Shown here: piece by piece, positions 1-27,138 of the stretch
Layout: each line of letters begins with the position of its first letter
Numbering within the stretch: the stretch's first letter is position 1
From: Amoebidium appalachense
Lineage: Eukaryota > Ichthyosporea
NCBI GenBank assembly: GCA_963693365.1
Contig: CAVNZM010000004.1
Location: forward strand, 9,176,001 to 9,240,000
Length of the DNA stretch: 64,000 nt
Reading direction: 5' to 3'
The notes under the pieces: model-generated
Told to the model about the DNA's origin: nothing
Database searches by the model: none
The model's input: only the letters and a program-made list of their open reading frames with translations
Program-made: the position numbers and the translations under genes

Positions 1-451
<451 letters not shown>

Positions 452-475
452 ATGTGGTTGGGTTCGAGTGCTCAC

Positions 476-2685
476 CGAAGTGTAATTTCGCTGCATTGAC
501 AGACCCCCCTTGCCTACAGGCCATGTGCGCTCATACCAGTGCACGTGCCCACACAGATAGACGTCCACCGCATGCTCCAGGAAGAGGGGCTCAAACACAT
601 CTCGGCACGCATCACATGCCTGCGTTCCCATATGGGTTAATAATGATGGTGTTCACACATAGGTTAATGTTGATGCTGTTCCCAAATAGGTTAATATCGA
701 TGGTGTTCCCACATAGGCTAATATCGATGGTGTTCCCACATGGGTTAATATGGATGGTGGTCCCAAATACGTTAACATTGATGGTGCTCCCACACAGGTA
801 TATATGGATGGGAAATGTAAGTGGAGGGGGCCACGAAGTGGAGAAAGTGAAGGAAGGATGAAAAAAATGGTGGTGGCGAGACAAGGGGAGAGAATGTGCT
901 ACAGAGTGCGAAGCACAAACTCAAGACGGATGTTGAAACCCACTAAACACATTACATAATGTTATAGTGTATGTATTTATTTGGTATTGGGATGAGTTTT
1001 GCGACCGTTGTTTCACTAGCAATGGTGGTGGTAATGGCGATGACGGTAATGGTGCTGGGGCATTACCCCTTCCTTTTCCCCCTTTCTCTTTCTTTTTTTT
1101 TTCCTGGCTCGCGGGGAGTGGGGGGGAGAGGGAGAATGTGTTCTAGAGTACGAATGACACATTGACGGCGAACAACACAATGCAGGTGTTGCAAAAAGAA
1201 CGAATATGCATCATGAGCAGTGCCCAATCTAGAGCGGAACCCCCGTGAAGGGCCCGGGGATGGGGGGGCTGCTCACCCCTGCAGCAATGGTGTAGAGGGG
1301 CCTGTGGCCCGAAACAATAATCCACGGCACTGCCTTGCGATTGGCTACCGCCTTGGCAAGGTCTGCATATGATTGGTTGAATAAAAGTTAAAGTCTGTAT
1401 CTTTATGTGCATACAAATCACCACATGTCAGTTACACAAATGAATTTAATCATTAATGGAGCGGTTGGTTCAATCAAAGGCCATCTAATTAAGTGTGTAC
1501 CAACTAGCAAATATCAGTCACACAAATGAATTAACAAATATCAGTCACACAAATGAATTAACAAATAAATGTCAGTAACACAAATGAACTAACAAATATC
1601 AGTTACAGAAATGAATTGACAAATAAATATCAGTAACACAAATGAATTGACAAATATCAGTTGCACAAATGAATTAACAAATATCAGTTACACAAATAGA
1701 TTAACAAATAAATATCAGTTACACAAACGGATTAACAAATAAATATCAGTTACACATATGGATTAACAAATAAATATCAGTTACACAAATGAATCGACAA
1801 ATAAATATCAGTTACACAACTGAATCGACAAATAAATAATAGTTACACAACTGAATCAACAAATAAATATCAGTTACACAACTGAATCGACAAATAATAG
1901 TCACACACATAAATTGACAAGTATCAGTTACACAAATGGATTAACAAATAAATATCAGATACACAAATGGATTAACAAATCAATATCAGTTACACAAATG
2001 GATTCACAAATAAATATCGTTACATAAATAGATTAACAAATAATTGTTACACAAATGGATTAACAAACAAATATCAGTTACACAAATGGATTAACAAACA
2101 ATAGATACAAAAATAAATTGACAAGTATCAGTTACACAAATGAAGTACAGGCCACTGTATGCACCCCTACTACCCAACAATACGGCAGCATGCCAAAACA
2201 CACCGAGAGGGGTGAAAGGGGGGGGGGGGGAGGGGGGGGGGGGGGAGAGGAGGAGGAGGAGGGCGGCATACTGTGAGAAATAAATAGGCACCTTAAACTA
2301 CGTCAACTATGAAATTTGACATGTAAGGAGAGTCCTTTGATATTTGTATAGCTCTTATGAATAACACTATCGAACATGTATATCCTTTACCTAGGAGCCT
2401 CGATAGTTGCTGCGTGAGTAGAGAAAGAATGAAATGAAAAGGATTCAGATGAAGGCTAAATACCATACCATGTTAGATAGTGTTTGAAAAACATTGCATC
2501 AATAAATGAGAATTATAGACAGCCGGCATTGGCATCTTTAAACATGTGTAGTATCCAGCTCATGTACTTCATTTATTTGAAAAGGGGACAGGGGGACGGG
2601 AAGCGTTGGGTAGGGGAGAAAGGAAAGGAGGCGGAAGGGAGAGAGTGAGGTGGGGGAGTGGGGTGGGGGGGGTGGGTGGGTGGGT

Positions 2686-2717
<32 letters not shown>

Positions 2718-2924
2718 AAGAGGTTGAAGGGAAAACATACCATTTTTCAACCAAGTAATCTGGTCACCAAACGGGCCGGTAGGACCAAGGAAATACGACG
2801 AGCCCATAGGTGCTTTGTTGAAATCGGTCTGCTCGTGTGTGTGTGTGTGTGAGTGTGTGTGTGTGTGTGTATGTGTGTGTTTTTTGGGGAGGGGGGGGGG
2901 GCTCAAGGGTGTGTGCGCATGCGT

Positions 2925-2986
<62 letters not shown>

Positions 2987-3237
2987 AAATTATTACGGAC
3001 CAGAGAGGGGAGGGGAGGAATGGGAAAGTAAAGAGAATACGCTGCTCTTTTTCCATGGATCTCCATCGACACGGACACACACAACGACATTCACACACAG
3101 CACATTCCCAAAAATAACACAAGCCCCAACTACACACATCCACACGTGCATGCCCACACACGTGCACACATGCAGCACACATGCACACACACACACACAC
3201 ACAGGCACGTTTTGTTCACCCACTCACATGCACGCCC

Positions 3238-3274
<37 letters not shown>

Positions 3275-3991
3275 TCCACCCCCTCTCCCTCCCCACTTCC
3301 CCTCGCTTCCACCCATTAGTCCGTCTCTGCTCATCCGCCCGGTCATCCACCCACCCTTTAACAGCACCCTAGTCTCTTTACACCCACACCCACCCACACC
3401 CACAGCCCCCACCCTCACCCATCCCCACCCCGGCCCCCACCCGCCCATCCACACCCACCCACACCCACCCACACCCACCCACACCCACCCACACCCACCC
3501 ACACCCACCTCCGTGCTTATCTGGATGAAGTGTACGTTTCCGTAGTCGAAACTGTACCACATGTTGTTGACACTGCCCGACTCCAAATAGGGCATGTGGA
3601 ACCGGTAGCGGTAGGCGGTGAAATTTCGTTCGCTGTATGGGGGTTGCATAGAATATTTATAAGAGAACCAACAGACAAAGTGTTTATTTAAAATTTGGAA
3701 TGGGAATTAGGTGCATCTGCTATGTGTGTCTGAGTGCAAAGATATTCAATAAGAAGACAGAAACGTGTGACATTAACTAATGCGTGTGTGTGCATGCGCG
3801 CATGTGTGTGCTCTTGTTTGTGTGTGTGTGTGTGCATGTGAGTGTGAGTGTGAGTGTGAGTGTGAGTGTGAGAAAGAGTGGTGTGTGTGTGTGCACGTGC
3901 GTGTGTATGTGGGGGTGGGTGCCTGCATGTGTGTGCGTACAGGTGTGTCCCCCACTCTCCCCCCCCCCCCCTACCCTTCCCTTTTGTGTGT

Positions 3992-4035
<44 letters not shown>

Positions 4036-4226
4036 GGCGGAGAGGGGGGGGGGGGGGAGGGGGGGGGGGGGGAGGGAGGGAGGATTACTGGTCAGGGCAG
4101 AGGAACGGTGCAACTTCGTTGCAGTTGGCCTCGTGGTTGCCTAAAGGAAAGGGTGGGTACACGTTAGGAGAATGGACATGACATGATGTGTGGGTGGTGG
4201 GTTGGTGGTGGTGGTGTGTGTGTGTA

Positions 4227-4280
<54 letters not shown>

Positions 4281-4952
4281 GGGAAGGGGAGGAAAGGGGG
4301 GGGGGGGGGAGGAGGAGGGGGGGGAGGGGGGGGGGGGGGGGGGGGGGCAATACACCACAACTCCACAACTAAAGCAAACACCATCCATCAATGGCTCGTC
4401 ATACCCGTGAAGAATATTAATTTATGTGAGCGAGAAACTGACAGTGACACTAAGTGAACGAGTGAGTGAGCGAGCGCGAGTGAATAAAGTGTGGGTGGGT
4501 AGACGGGCCGGAGGGAGGGAGGGAAGGGGGAGGGATGGAGGGAGGGAGGGAGGGAGAGAGGGAGGGAAGGAGGGAGGCAGGGAGGGAGGGAGGAAGGGGG
4601 GGAGGAAGGAAGGGAGGGTAGAGGAGGGGTAGAGAGGGAGTAAAGTTTTGAGTGCGTAAAACTAGTGGGCGGGTGAGTGATGGCATGAGTTAGTACATGG
4701 GTAGTCATTGGGTTAGCAAAAAATGCCTGTGCTAGTGAGTATGCAAACCAGCGAGTGTGTTTAGGTGAATCAAATGGCTGGAAAGTGAGCTAGAGAGTGA
4801 TAGAGAACAGTAAGTGAGTCGGTCAGCTAGGAAAAGCTTGTACGAGTAACCGAGTGAGTAACCGAGTGAGTGAGTAAATTTGGTTTGGCCTTTTCTTTTC
4901 TTTTCTTTTTCTTTTTCTTTCTTTCTTTCTTTCTTTCTTTCTTTTTTTTTTT

Positions 4953-4983
<31 letters not shown>

Positions 4984-5277
4984 GAGGAAAGACCTGGTAG
5001 AACCATATATGGCACATGTGACGTCAACGGTTCCATTGCTATTTGATATTGGTTCCATACCCCCTCGTAGCTGCGTGGATGCTTGACTTTCTTTAAGTAG
5101 AAATCATCGGCGTAGCTGATGTCTCCCACATGCAGCACGAACGAATATGTGTCGATCCTCTGAGACATTAAAGAGATGGTGTCTTCACTGTACACGGGTA
5201 TTGGCATGAAAAAATTAGCATTTTTATACAAGTATATCTATTGTATGTACCTCCTCCCCCCCCTCCCCCCCCCCCCC

Positions 5278-5315
<38 letters not shown>

Positions 5316-5661
5316 AAGAAAAAAAAAGAACACAAAGGGAAAGTACGAATGAAACGACGAGCATGGGCTCGGCCTAAGCCCATGCAATGGGAGAACAGGA
5401 AAGAGATAGACTCGGCAGCTTTTAACATGAATTCCGCAACATCAAACAGTCCAAAACAAACACGAAAAACACAGACCAACCAAACCGCAAGCCAGACTTC
5501 CACATCGCCCCAAAACTCCCCAACCTGTTCTGACAAAGCAACGACTACATGGCATGGACGTGGGATGGGCGGGTGGGTGGGTGGGGTACTAGTGGGGTTG
5601 TCCCTTGTTATTTTATTCTTATTATTTATTTTATATTTCATTTTATTTTATTATATATTTT

Positions 5662-5692
<31 letters not shown>

Positions 5693-5995
5693 GAGGGGGG
5701 GGGGTTTTCTCACCTGTTTATGACACCCATGTCCCCAACTACAGCAAACGTGAACGGGCACACGGTGCCGGGCTCAGGTGCAGTCACAAAGCTGCGAATG
5801 TCAGACCAGCCGTTGGTTGTGTCACCAACCTGAGGGAGAGCAGGGGGATATCTAATGAGTAACCGAGATAAATACCTAAGGTTCACATACATGTAGGTCT
5901 ACAAAAATGTGTGCCCTGTGTGTGATTGAGAGTAAGTGTGAGAGAGAAAGAGTGTGTGTGCGCGCGCAGGCCCGTGTCAGTGAATGTGTCTGCCA

Positions 5996-6041
<46 letters not shown>

Positions 6042-6682
6042 ACGTGCGTGCGTGCGGGGGTGTGTACAAGCGTGCATGTGTGCGTGCGTACGTAAATGTG
6101 TGTGTGTGTTTGTGCGTGTGTGTGTACCCGCGTGCAGGTACAAATATCTAAATACGTATATTGTACAGGGATGTGGAATGTGTGGATTAACGTAACTAGA
6201 ACTTTTTCCTGCACGCGTCTTCTCAGTACATTCCAGAACATTTTATTTCTTAATATCAGTTAGATACACAAAAGGCCTCATCTCAAAAAAACCATGCCGA
6301 CTGAACCGTAGACAGTGTTGGATATAAACGGGACAGTCACCAACAACCACATTGAATACACAAAGAAAATTCTCCGCAATCCATTTTCGCCACAAAGAAA
6401 GAATACACTTCCCGCCCAGTCCAACCAACTCCATGCCCCACAGCAGTACCTGAAACACGTACACATATCTCCTGAACCATGCATACGTACACATATCTCC
6501 TGAACCATGCATACCGTACCATCCAGACCATGCGCATAGTACTACCTAAGCCATGCACACAGTACTACCTAAAACATGCACACAGTATCATGCATGAATC
6601 ATGGATGTAGAACCACCTGGACCATGCACACAATACCACCTATAATTCAAGCACGTATTACTGTCTGGCCCAGCCCCCAGCC

Positions 6683-6747
<65 letters not shown>

Positions 6748-8315
6748 CCTGGAGCATGCACACAGTACTACATGAATCACGCACAAAACAGACCCTGCAC
6801 ACCTGCATCCTACCACAAAGTGCTGCCTTTACCACAAGCACATTACCTGATAGAAGTACTTCGTCTCGGGCTTGAGGTTCGTCATTTTGGCCACATGGAA
6901 AAAGCCAGTGCCATAGCTGCAGGAAAAAAAAGAAAAAAACCGATCAGCAACATGAGCAACGCAACGGCTACACCATCAAACAACTCGTTCAAATTCTGCT
7001 TACATTTCAACACACAGCTGATCTTTGAAAACTTCTAGTGGGATAAACATAACCGGGATACTGGTAGATACCAAGTATTGTACCAAGCAAAAAAAATGAG
7101 AAGAGGCATAATGCTTGGTGCCCAAGAAACAACTTAACCAGGCTCTCCCGCCCGCACTCCACCCTGAAAGTAAACCGTTGAAACGCATACGCTCTAAGGG
7201 CATATTATGCGCCACAAATACTACTTATAGAATGTTTCTTTTAAAAGAAAATCTATATGCCCTTTTGGGTCAAGTTTGTGCGCATTGCGCGGATCATGGC
7301 CTAACCCGTCCGAGCCTGACCCGACTCGGAACCCTAAAAGAAACCTTCTTTAACTCCGCCTTGTACCTTCCAATTCTCTGATCTTATCATTTTGTACCAC
7401 CACCATACCTCTCACTCCCTCCACTACTTGCGTATGGGAACGGGATGGGGAGGGGGGGGGGGGGGGGGATAGCAATAAATTACAGCACACAGAAGGCAGG
7501 CGATTTTGATAAGTCACAAGAGTATTTGCGTCTAGCCCAGTCTTCGGGTAAGATTGTGTGTGTCTGTGTGTGTGTATGCGCAAGTGGGGAGGGAGTTGGT
7601 GGGGTGGGGTGGAGGTGGGGGGGGGGGGGGGGGGGGGGGGGGAAAGGGGGGGGGGGGGGGGGGGGGGGGGGGTGGGGAGGGGGATATACGCAGGAACCAA
7701 CACATACATCTGCATGCACACATAAGCACGAACACCCGGACACACACCCATACACACCCAGACACACACACACACGCGTGGGCAAGCATGGAGACACACA
7801 AACATGCCTGCCCGCACACACAGACACACACACAGAAAAAGCATGGAGCCTGAGGGGGCAAGTGAAATAGCCTGAGTGTGTGGAATCTACTGTGTGTTCC
7901 AACTGGAAGAGATAGAAGATTCACGTCGTGTGCACCCCCTTCCCCCCCCCTCCCACCCCCCCCCCCCCCCGCCCCTACCTTTACTGCCATTGCCTTCCCC
8001 TCTTTGCTCCTCGGTTCGTGCAGCCAGACAAGTTGACACAACCCACAGTTACAGCCACTGTACATAGATGGTAGTTTCCCAGAGCCCTCACACAACCTAC
8101 CTCTTGTTTGTTGCATACACGCCATTGAAAAGGTCGTTTGGCTCCAGCCCCCACCGAGCCACAGGAGAATCATTTGCCGGGGTGGGTGTGTACCACCACA
8201 CAGACATGCCTCCAGGTCCGGCAAAAGCCAGAGAAAGCATAGATGGACCTTTTTCTTGGGCATAAACCATAGCCACGGCAAATGCCCAGAGGGCAAAGGT
8301 GACGAATCGGCCCAT
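476..8315 (-). CDS. Purple acid phosphatase, nine exons, 3' end beyond left edge
   Basis: Binuclear metallophosphatase hydrolysing phosphate monoesters, probably secreted or vacuolar. Exons in coding order: 8101-8315, 6847-6916, 5714-5829, 4994-5187, 4089-4140, 3509-3632, 2741-2828, 1277-1362, 476-619; all junctions are GT-AG and the codon phase is continuous. The start at 8315 gives a signal peptide ([20 protein letters not shown]); an in-frame ATG at 8345 would add ten residues. An N-terminal Ig-like domain runs through [20 protein letters not shown] and [12 protein letters not shown]. All five metal-binding blocks are present: [18 protein letters not shown] (split by a splice site), SGHRP and GHVHWYER, so the enzyme should be active. 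[17 protein letters not shown] and [13 protein letters not shown] are further family signatures. The exons after GHVHWYER lie left of the window. Introns hold long G-runs, (GT)n and minisatellites. Family assignment is secure; the exact substrate is unknown. Confidence 0.93.
625..810. repeat. 27-bp minisatellite, about seven copies
   Basis: Degenerate tandem repeat of a unit like TTAATATCGATGGTGTTCCC plus ACATAGG, lying directly upstream (in gene sense) of the acceptor of the PAP exon 476-619. It is intronic. Confidence 0.85.
1441..2150. repeat. 27/31-bp minisatellite in PAP intron
   Basis: About 24 degenerate tandem units built on ATCAGTTACACAAATGGATT followed by AACAAAT, with an optional extra AAAT giving 31-bp units. 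It fills most of the intron between the exons at 1277-1362 and 2741-2828. Confidence 0.9.
6465..6790. repeat. Degenerate ~27-bp tandem repeat in PAP intron
   Basis: Repeated CCATGCACACAGTACTACCT-like units with drift, interrupted at 6683-6743 by a C-run followed by an A-run. It lies between the second and third PAP exons. Confidence 0.75.
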
Positions 8316-8370
8316 GTCGAGAGGGCCGTCCAAGGCTGCGTGCATAAGTTTTAAAAACTATAAAGGCAAC

Positions 8371-8690
8371 ATGCAAGCTTGGAAAGAGTTTGTCGCCAAT
8401 TGGCCCACCGAGACCTCAAATTTAACACAAGTAGCTATGTTGAGGGGAAAGAAGAGAGGGAAAGTGGGTGTGTATGTGTTGGTGGGGGTGGGGGGAGAGG
8501 GAAACAGAGTACGACGGAGGACAAAGAAAAAGGAAGGCAAAAAAACGCTGAACTCAATCCTGAACCAAGAACTTAGTATCAAACAGACGACAGCCTTGCA
8601 GCTGTCCACTTCCCCTCAACTCACCCCGTTGGTTCCCCTGCTGCCCTGCTTCCTGTGCTGCCCCTGCCCCTCCCCCCCCCCCCCCCCCCC

Positions 8691-8724
<34 letters not shown>

Positions 8725-8937
8725 TTCCGGCCCCCTCCCCGACCCACCACTACTACCCCCCCGCCGCTGCCACCGGCCCTAGCTGCTCTTCCTCATCTCT
8801 GAGCCTTAAGACATGATTGTTATTACGATGAGCTGGGTAGACTTGTGCTAAAAGCCAAGATTGACCAAACACTTAAAAAGGAAGAACTTCAATTACGCAT
8901 TTCGGTGCTCACTAGTGCCATAGCAGACTTACCTTAA
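8371..8937 (+). CDS. Possible small two-exon gene, unknown
   Basis: I do not recognise this protein. The first exon would run from the ATG at 8371 (MQAWKEFVANWPTETSNLTQ) to about 8471 with a consensus GTATGT donor. The second would run from about 8811 to a TAA at 8937 and encodes a charged, helix-like tail (CYYDELGRLVLKAKIDQTLK, then KEELQLRISVLTSAIADLP). The phase of the two pieces agrees. The intron holds a 40-nt C-rich block. It would be transcribed divergently from PAP, starting only 55 bp from that ATG. About 77 codons. Amino-acid character and phase are the only support. Confidence 0.33.
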
Positions 8938-8950
8938 CGGCTCTGCTCAG

Positions 8951-9047
8951 TTTTTGAGGCACAAATCCTTTGCACACCCAGGGCTGCAGTCTGATCTGAT
9001 GGAGAGGACGCCTCGCGGGCAAAGATCAAAGCAGTGATCGCAGACAG
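8951..9047 (+). other. Possible non-coding 5' exon of the exonuclease gene
   Basis: A pyrimidine/AG acceptor-like site near 8950 and a strong GTAAGT donor at 9048 bracket this stretch. All three frames contain stops, so it would be untranslated. From 9048 to 9739 I see no coding exon and no repeat I can name; it is ordinary AT-rich DNA. Confidence 0.3.
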
Positions 9048-9739
9048 GTAAGTGATGAACCCCCTTTTTAGAAATAAGTTGTTAAACCTAAAAGCTTGGA
9101 CCATATATTGATTGGGTAGCTAAGATGTGAACTTGTCCTCAACGGCTTTCATTGAATAGTGTCACTTGCAAACATGAAACCTCTCTTACAGCAGGCACCC
9201 AAAAGAACTGCTTATTCGTGTGCTGAACTAGTCAGATATTCCGAACTCTAAACAGCTGAGCTGCCTGTAAATTGAACCACAAGTTTTGCAAAGCTCTAAG
9301 CTCCCAAAGCGGCATACCCCATACAACTTTGCTCATAATGCATCTATGCCCCAAACATGGAATACAGCATTGTTGTAGACCGTGCGTGACTTTGATTTGC
9401 CAAGTAGCGGCTTTACTGTGGTGAGTCTGAGGCGACTCGAGTTGTGTACACACAAGCTACGTCATCGAAGTATTTGATTGGCTCTTGACGGTATCGCAAG
9501 AACAACCTACACTCCTAAATGGGGGGTGCTAAAGCAACATCAGCGTTTAAAAACAGTTGAATACCTACAGTGCAGGCTGATTTCTCTACTTTTGGATTGG
9601 TGCAATATTTAATATTAGCAATATTGTATTTTACAGATGTCTAAACAAATTATTTTTGATTTCATTTATTTAAGTTCCTCATAGTTAGCAAGTCTGACTA
9701 ACAGACTAAGCCTTCATAACATTTCATAACCCCTCCTAG

Positions 9740-11065
9740 GGTGTTTGGGGGGAATATAGTGAGCAGCGAGCCAGCTACAGCAAGAAGCTGCCCAAGCCGG
9801 CACTTGTTCGGTGCTGAGTACTGGCACGAGCCGCTATCGATATCAGATGTGCAGGCCACCTACGCTGCCCTTGATGCATATGCGTCCCTGCAGGTCTACT
9901 CGGCCGTGGTCGATAGGCCAAACCTGTCAGGTCACATCCCACCTGCTTTTTGCCCCAGTGCTTATGTGCTTATGCCAGATATAGAAAGATTGTGGGCCCC
10001 TCAGAGGAGAGGGGGAGGGGGGGAGGGGGGGGGAGGGGGGGGGGGGGGGGGGGGGGGGTGGCTGACCACATGGGCCAGTGTTCCAGTTGTGTTATGCTGG
10101 GTGTTGGGTGGTCAAAGGAGGGGGGCAGCCTGATTGGTGGCGGTGGTGGTGGTGGTGTGTGTGTGTGTGTGTGTGTGTGGGGGGGGGGGGGGCTATAGCA
10201 CTGTTAACACTTGCAAGCGCCACACAAGCTGGGCACTGGGAGAGGGGGGGGGGGGGGGGGGGGGGGGGGCAGGGAGAAAGGGAGGGGGGGGGGGGGGGGG
10301 GGGAGGGGGTTGCTAAGGAATTTGCATTTGATATTTGTGGAGCGAAGAGAAAAACGTTGGTGTTGTGGCTTTTTGGCTGAGTTTTTTGCTTCCCTCTATG
10401 ACATGCAGCGCGGCTTCATGCAAAGGCACTCGGGGAAGGGGTTGAGATTGTGCCCAGGCGGCGCCCACATGCTGCAGCAGCCACCGGGGTGGTGCTGGCT
10501 GTGCAGCCGGAGCGCTGGGGGGGCATGAAGGTGGGCAAGAAGCATGCAGTGGTGCGGGTGGATCAGGTGCTGTCGCCGGCCATGCAGGTGCCCTTTGGCC
10601 CCGACAAGGGCAAGACCCTGGGCGAGCTAGGCCCGCCGCCCTTTGAGCTGATGGTGCACCTGCAGTGGCTACGGCCCTTTCAGCCACCACCGGACCCAGG
10701 TGCCGATGTGCCGGTGGTCCCTGACCCAGCCCCTCCCCCTGCCAGTCCTCCCCCTGCCGAGCAGCAGCAACCCCTTGCCGGCCCACACGCTTCCCCCCAG
10801 GACCCCCAGGCAGCCCCCGGGGGCCTTGAGGCAGCCCCAGGGGGCCCCAAGGCAGCTCCCAGAGAGGGCATGTTGGGCCAGGCACCGCCTGGGGAGGTGG
10901 TGTGGCAGACTGTGCTGAATGACGCCTTCCACTCCACTGCAAACACGGCGGACGGCACGTACAAGTCACACCCCCGCAGGGCTGAGTACGCACGCGCACT
11001 CAGCGAGGCAATATTTGTGTGGAATGAAGAGGATTACGGACATGTGAAGGTGCCCCCCCCCCCCC

Positions 11066-11103
<38 letters not shown>

Positions 11104-11741
11104 ACAACAACAACATGCGTGACGCGCTCACACACATACACTCTTTAGCACACACTCACCATTTCCACCCACAACATACACCCTCGACAAAACTTAAGAG
11201 TCTGAGGGAAGAGAGAGCCTGAGCCTGAGAGAGGGGGGGCAAGGGGGGGGGGGAGGGGGGGAGGGGAGGGGGGGGGAGGAGGAGAGTGGGGGTTATTCAT
11301 ATGCCTAGAGAGAAATAATGTAGGGTTGTGGGGGGAAACAGCCACATGCATTTTTTACTTGTGTTGGGGGAGAAGATGGGGGGGGTGGAGGGGAGGGGTC
11401 CTACAATAACGGCAGCTATCAAACATCCAGGCCCGCACCACCCACATGGCTGGCCCCCACCGTGGGGCATCATGCCGCCTCAGCCCGGCCCTGCCTTCCC
11501 CATGCCTGGGCCACTGCCGCAGCACGGTCCCCATCCTTACTTGGGCCATGTGGGCCAGCCCTCGGCTGCTGGGCAGTTCCCTCCCCCTTCTCGTGCATCT
11601 GCTGTCCTGGGCCTGCCGTTGCCACCTGCTGGAGAGACGCAGCTGCAATGGCACGATCGAAAGCAAAGTAATCGTGGCCGCAAGTCTGGAGGCAGCCAAT
11701 CAGGATCTCAGAGAAGTCAGAGTAGGCAAACTATTGTCTAA
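9740..11741 (+). pseudogene. 3'-5' exonuclease-domain gene, apparently frameshifted or fragmentary
   Basis: Exon 9740-9930 encodes the end of a DEDD (RNase D/WRN/EXD-type) exonuclease domain: WHEPLSISDVQ then TYAALDAYASLQVYSAV, the conserved third exonuclease motif. Exon 10409-11049 follows in phase (RLHAKALGEGVEIVPRRRPH, later VRVDQVLSPAMQVPF and a proline/alanine-rich linker). The last exon starts near 11373 or 11391 and ends at TAA 11741 with a basic RGRKSGGSQSGSQRSQSRQ tail. Family-like residues YSKKLPKPALVRC lie upstream of WHEPLS but in another frame: a one-base excess near 9813-9816 separates them. No exon with the first acidic exonuclease motif was found between 8.35 and 9.74 kb. Either the gene is decayed, or there is a sequence error and unrecognised upstream exons. 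Confidence 0.6.
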
Positions 11742-12159
11742 TATTGGAATGTACACCAATGTAACGGATCTCATATGTGTTGTAGCGCTTCAAGTTATAC
11801 CTGTTCTTCGTACAGTCATGTTTTGGGGGGGGGGGGGGGGGGGGGGGAGGGGGCTAGCTTTCATTCCGAAGTTTACTGTTAAGAATTAAAAATCTGAGTA
11901 ACTTACAGAGCCATTGCACTTTTCTCTGTTTGTTAGTAATTCTTTGTGATCGAGAGTATAGTGTGTTAGACTACTGGTGTTAATGTGTCCTGGAAGGTGT
12001 ATAATGTCTGCTGGCCGCAGTCAGTATTTGTTTTTAGGTATATATATTTATAAATGTTGGCCGCTGGCCAATAAATAGCAAGTAATAAACACACGATAAA
12101 GTCAACAGTGTGCCAAAAAACTAATCCCCAGCGAGCGCACCCAGTGATGTGTGTGTGTG

Positions 12160-12190
<31 letters not shown>

Positions 12191-12192
12191 TT

Positions 12193-12287
<95 letters not shown>

Positions 12288-12300
12288 CGCGCGTGCGTGC

Positions 12301-12333
<33 letters not shown>

Positions 12334-12865
12334 GTGTGGTGTGTGCACGGCTTGTACATCATCGTGTTCATGTGCACCTGTGTCGGACCGAGGAAGTACA
12401 TGAAAGTAAATTTTGACAGTATCTGCTGGTGTGTATGTGTATGTGTGCCAGTGCAGCAGGTGCGCCTTGTAACTGATAGCTTCGCTTTTTAACGTGTGTG
12501 TGTATATAGTTACGGTACACGGTAGACACTTGCTGATCATTCGGATCGACATTAATATTTAATCTGTCGGTCCGCGGTTTTTTGAGTGAATGATGATCAG
12601 AGTGTAAGCATTCACTTAGCAAGTATTAATGCTGCAGAGGCTAGCTGCAGCTGCAAGCGTCGGATGCACACTGACAATTGTCTTTTCAGCGAGTCTAACC
12701 TGCAGGCTGCAGCTGCACACATACAGGGTTGTTATCTTGCCCACTGAACTCGCCTATTTTCTCTTTTTCGTGTATGACCCTGCTTTTTTGTGCAGCGTGA
12801 AATCACTGCCTTTTTGGCCTCCCGGTAGTGGATTTTGCTACCACCTACTGAGGCGGTGTCTCCTT

Positions 12866-12900
<35 letters not shown>

Positions 12901-13579
12901 TTAAAAGGGACCGACCGCCTGAGTAGAGGTAAAAACGTCGCACGTGCGGCAACACGTCAGTACGTGTTAGTGGATTTTGCAGGATTTGACCGGTTATAGT
13001 CCTTTGAGCGACTGTCTCCCTGCGGCCGGGCTCAACATACCTTGTTTGTTGCCGCAGGCGACAGTCACTAGACAAAGTTTCTGATTGCGCAAACAAATTA
13101 TTTAAATTTACAGCACATGATTGGTTCAAAGTCGCATTAATAGTTTAATAGGAATTAAGGAAGCGTTGCTATTGTGTAACAACAATTTAGGTAAGTGTTC
13201 CTATTGCCCAACAGAAAATACAGCATTCCTATTGGACCTACAAGATAACCAAGCGTTTCGATTGCCCAACAGGAATTCATAGACCCAACCGGAGACGTCC
13301 CGCGGCGTAGTAGTGCTATTTCTATATCGTTTTCCTGAGTTCAGTTCGTTACTATGATATACTATTTATACTGGGGGGGGGGGGAGTGCTAATATATCAG
13401 TTTCTCATTTCAATAACAAGTCATTAGAAGAAAGAACCATTCTTCTTGCTTGCAGGCCAACCAACCAGCCTGACAACTATGCTTTCGAGCTGCTGAAAAG
13501 TTAAAGCAAGTTTGGAGGGCTTCAAACCCACATAGCAACAGGCTTCCTTCTATCTCTTCCGCCCACGGCCAAAGCTACG
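11742..13579. other. Intergenic region before VPS33
   Basis: Contains a G-run at about 11824-11850, AATAAA-type signals near 12071, a GT microsatellite with an alternating GC segment at about 12147-12332, a T-run at about 12868-12897 and several CCAAT/ATTGG elements between 13125 and 13260. No coding potential beyond repeat translation was seen. The CCAAT-rich 13.1-13.3 kb stretch is a plausible VPS33 promoter. Confidence 0.6.

Positions 13580-27138
<13,559 letters not shown>

Noticed and set aside
2538-3200. Long proline/histidine-threonine ORFs around 2.5-4.4 kb
   Set aside because: They are produced by C-runs and (CA)n. Only the embedded PAP exons (2741-2828, 3509-3632, 4089-4140) have conserved sequence.
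8379-8460. HRDLK string in one frame (LAHRDLKFNT), kinase-like
   Set aside because: There are no other kinase motifs nearby, and the frame soon becomes repeat; the neighbouring frame from the ATG at 8371 fits splicing better.
10313-10999. 228-codon minus-strand ORF
   Set aside because: Antisense shadow of the GC-rich, proline-rich exon 10409-11049 on the plus strand.
11446-11889. 147-codon alternative frame over the last exonuclease exon
   Set aside because: The frame giving PHHPHGWPPPWG and the basic tail matches the phase of the preceding exon; this one does not use the same acceptors in phase.
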